A stretch of 6,224 bases of DNA from Alphaproteobacteria bacterium MarineAlpha10_Bin2 (lineage in GTDB: Bacteria > Pseudomonadota > Alphaproteobacteria > UBA828). A model generated the notes under the pieces. That model made no database searches. It was not told the origin of the DNA and saw nothing but the letters and a program-made list of their open reading frames with translations. The position numbers were made by a program, and so were the translations under genes. Shown in pieces: positions 5,677 through 6,224 of the stretch. The stretch is from contig PTKB01000162.1 in the NCBI GenBank assembly GCA_002937555.1, positions 1-6,224 of the forward strand, read 5' to 3'. Each line of letters begins with the position of its first letter. Position 1 is the first letter of the stretch.

Positions 5677-6071
5677 CGCTTCCCGGCGGCGATGAGATAA
5701 GCGATCACATCGGCCCGCTGTTGCGCGCTCTCCAGCACAAATTCTATCTCCGTCCCGGGTAGGATGGCTTGCGGGTCGGCGAGCCAGCGGTCGAGCAGTT
5801 CAGGCGTCCAGGCAAATCCTGCGCCGGCCAGCGCCGGCGAATAATCATGGTCCGCCGCCATGCCGGCGATGCGGCCGACCACCTGGTAGAGATTGGGGCC
5901 GAAGGTGCCGGTTTTTCCTTGCCGCACCGAATGGCAGTTGCGGCATTGCTTGAAATCCTACCGCCCCGCCGAGCTGTTGCCTTCGGCGCGGGCCGGCGAG
6001 CCGACGAGTAGGGGCTGCCCGGAAAGAAGCGCCACGGCGAGAAGCGATACTAGAAGGCGTGCAATTCGCAT
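5673..6071 (-). pseudogene. Class I cytochrome c, interrupted by in-frame TAG
   Basis: One frame from ATG 6071 to TAG (5675-5673) covers a small exported mono-heme cytochrome c, except for a TAG at codon 38 (5960-5958). Residues 1-29 are a signal peptide (RIARLLVSLLAVALL, ending SPARA before EG). After the stop the frame continues DFKQ and the heme-attachment motif CRNCH (C43, C46, H47). GKTGTFGPNLYQVVGR, YSPALAGAGFAW and LDRWLADP then give the usual class I order, and RADVIAYLIAAGKR is the final helix. The axial-Met motif normally reads PGTKM; here it is PGTEI with Ile109 coded by ATA (5747-5745). So the gene has both a nonsense codon ahead of the heme motif and loss of the sixth heme ligand. 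An intact product would be a periplasmic electron carrier. Without readthrough only a 37-residue signal peptide would be made. A restart at GTG 5927 would lack heme cysteines. No clear Shine-Dalgarno precedes 6071. Confidence 0.82.
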
Positions 6072-6224
6072 CAACCCAGCATGCTGAACTGCCGCATGGT
6101 TCTCAAGTCTATCCGGCGTGAAGTGGCGCGCCGTCCGAGAGCTGGTGTAGCGCGGCGCCGACGGGTAGTGGCGGCAATGAATTTGCTCCTCCATACGCCG
6201 GATTGTGGCCCGCCGGCGATGCCC
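6072..6224. other. Stretch upstream of the cytochrome gene, no gene recognised
   Basis: All six frames were read. The minus-strand frame of the cytochrome runs on upstream to the window edge but gives an arginine- and histidine-rich peptide of no recognisable kind. A second minus frame ends in a TGA that overlaps the cytochrome ATG (TGATG). One plus frame is open from ATG 6081 to the edge and is also arginine-rich. A lone GGAGGAG sits on the minus strand near 6186-6192 with no good start behind it. None of these is convincing as a gene. Confidence 0.4.

Noticed and set aside
2173..5960. Reassigned stop codons (TAA/TAG read as Gln) in this organism
   Set aside because: TAA and TAG also end the membrane-protein gene, the NmrA-like gene and aminopeptidase P at natural family ends, and the intact genes contain no internal stops.
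6081..6224. Plus-strand frame from ATG 6081 running off the edge
   Set aside because: The product is Arg-rich, matches nothing I know and has no Shine-Dalgarno; it is probably a GC-rich shadow.
1..6224. tRNA, rRNA, CRISPR array, insertion sequence or integrase
   Set aside because: I looked for cloverleaf tails, repeated spacers, transposase motifs and terminal inverted repeats on both strands and found none.

Overview
The window looks like a chromosomal segment of a GC-rich alphaproteobacterium, probably related to Rhodospirillales. The evidence is the high-GC codon use, the prmA tail, a long three-domain aminopeptidase P with an N-terminal extension, and a small mono-heme class I cytochrome c. 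This placement rests on protein character only.

Layout. Positions 1-177 (+) are the C-terminal end of prmA (ribosomal protein L11 methyltransferase). A perfect 11-bp hairpin at 181-208 follows. From 232 to 3509 lies a block of four minus-strand genes, in transcription order: a MarR-family regulator (3509-3057), a four-helix NrtS-like membrane protein (3003-2443), an NmrA/YbjT-type NAD(P)-binding protein (2382-1264) and a secreted metallo-beta-lactamase-fold hydrolase (1240-232). The plus strand then resumes with an intact aminopeptidase P (3625-5676). It meets a minus-strand cytochrome c gene (6071-5673) tail to tail, with overlapping stop codons. I recognise no gene in 6072-6224.

Several genes are broken, although their remains are easy to read. 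The NmrA-like gene has an in-frame TAA at codon 70. The hydrolase has ATA where the start codon should be, directly behind a perfect Shine-Dalgarno and in front of an intact signal peptide, and a +1 frameshift near its 3' end, after which a family-like C-terminus continues in another frame. The cytochrome c gene has an in-frame TAG between signal peptide and heme motif, and ATA (Ile) at the expected axial-Met position. Four of these five lesions can each be explained by one G:C to A:T transition. prmA, aminopeptidase P, the MarR gene and the membrane-protein gene look intact.

How the block may work. A dyad-symmetric site with core TGTATATACA, or a close variant, lies upstream of each of the three transcription units in the block (marR; the membrane gene; NmrA plus hydrolase). 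At marR it covers the -10 box of a promoter with a perfect TTGACA -35, and that transcript would begin at or next to the ATG, so it is probably leaderless. The simplest reading is a self-contained MarR regulon: a cysteine-bearing repressor, a membrane protein, a cytoplasmic NAD(P)-binding protein and an exported hydrolase. It sits in the opposite orientation between two plus-strand housekeeping genes and its enzymatic half is decaying. Its inducer and substrate cannot be told from sequence.
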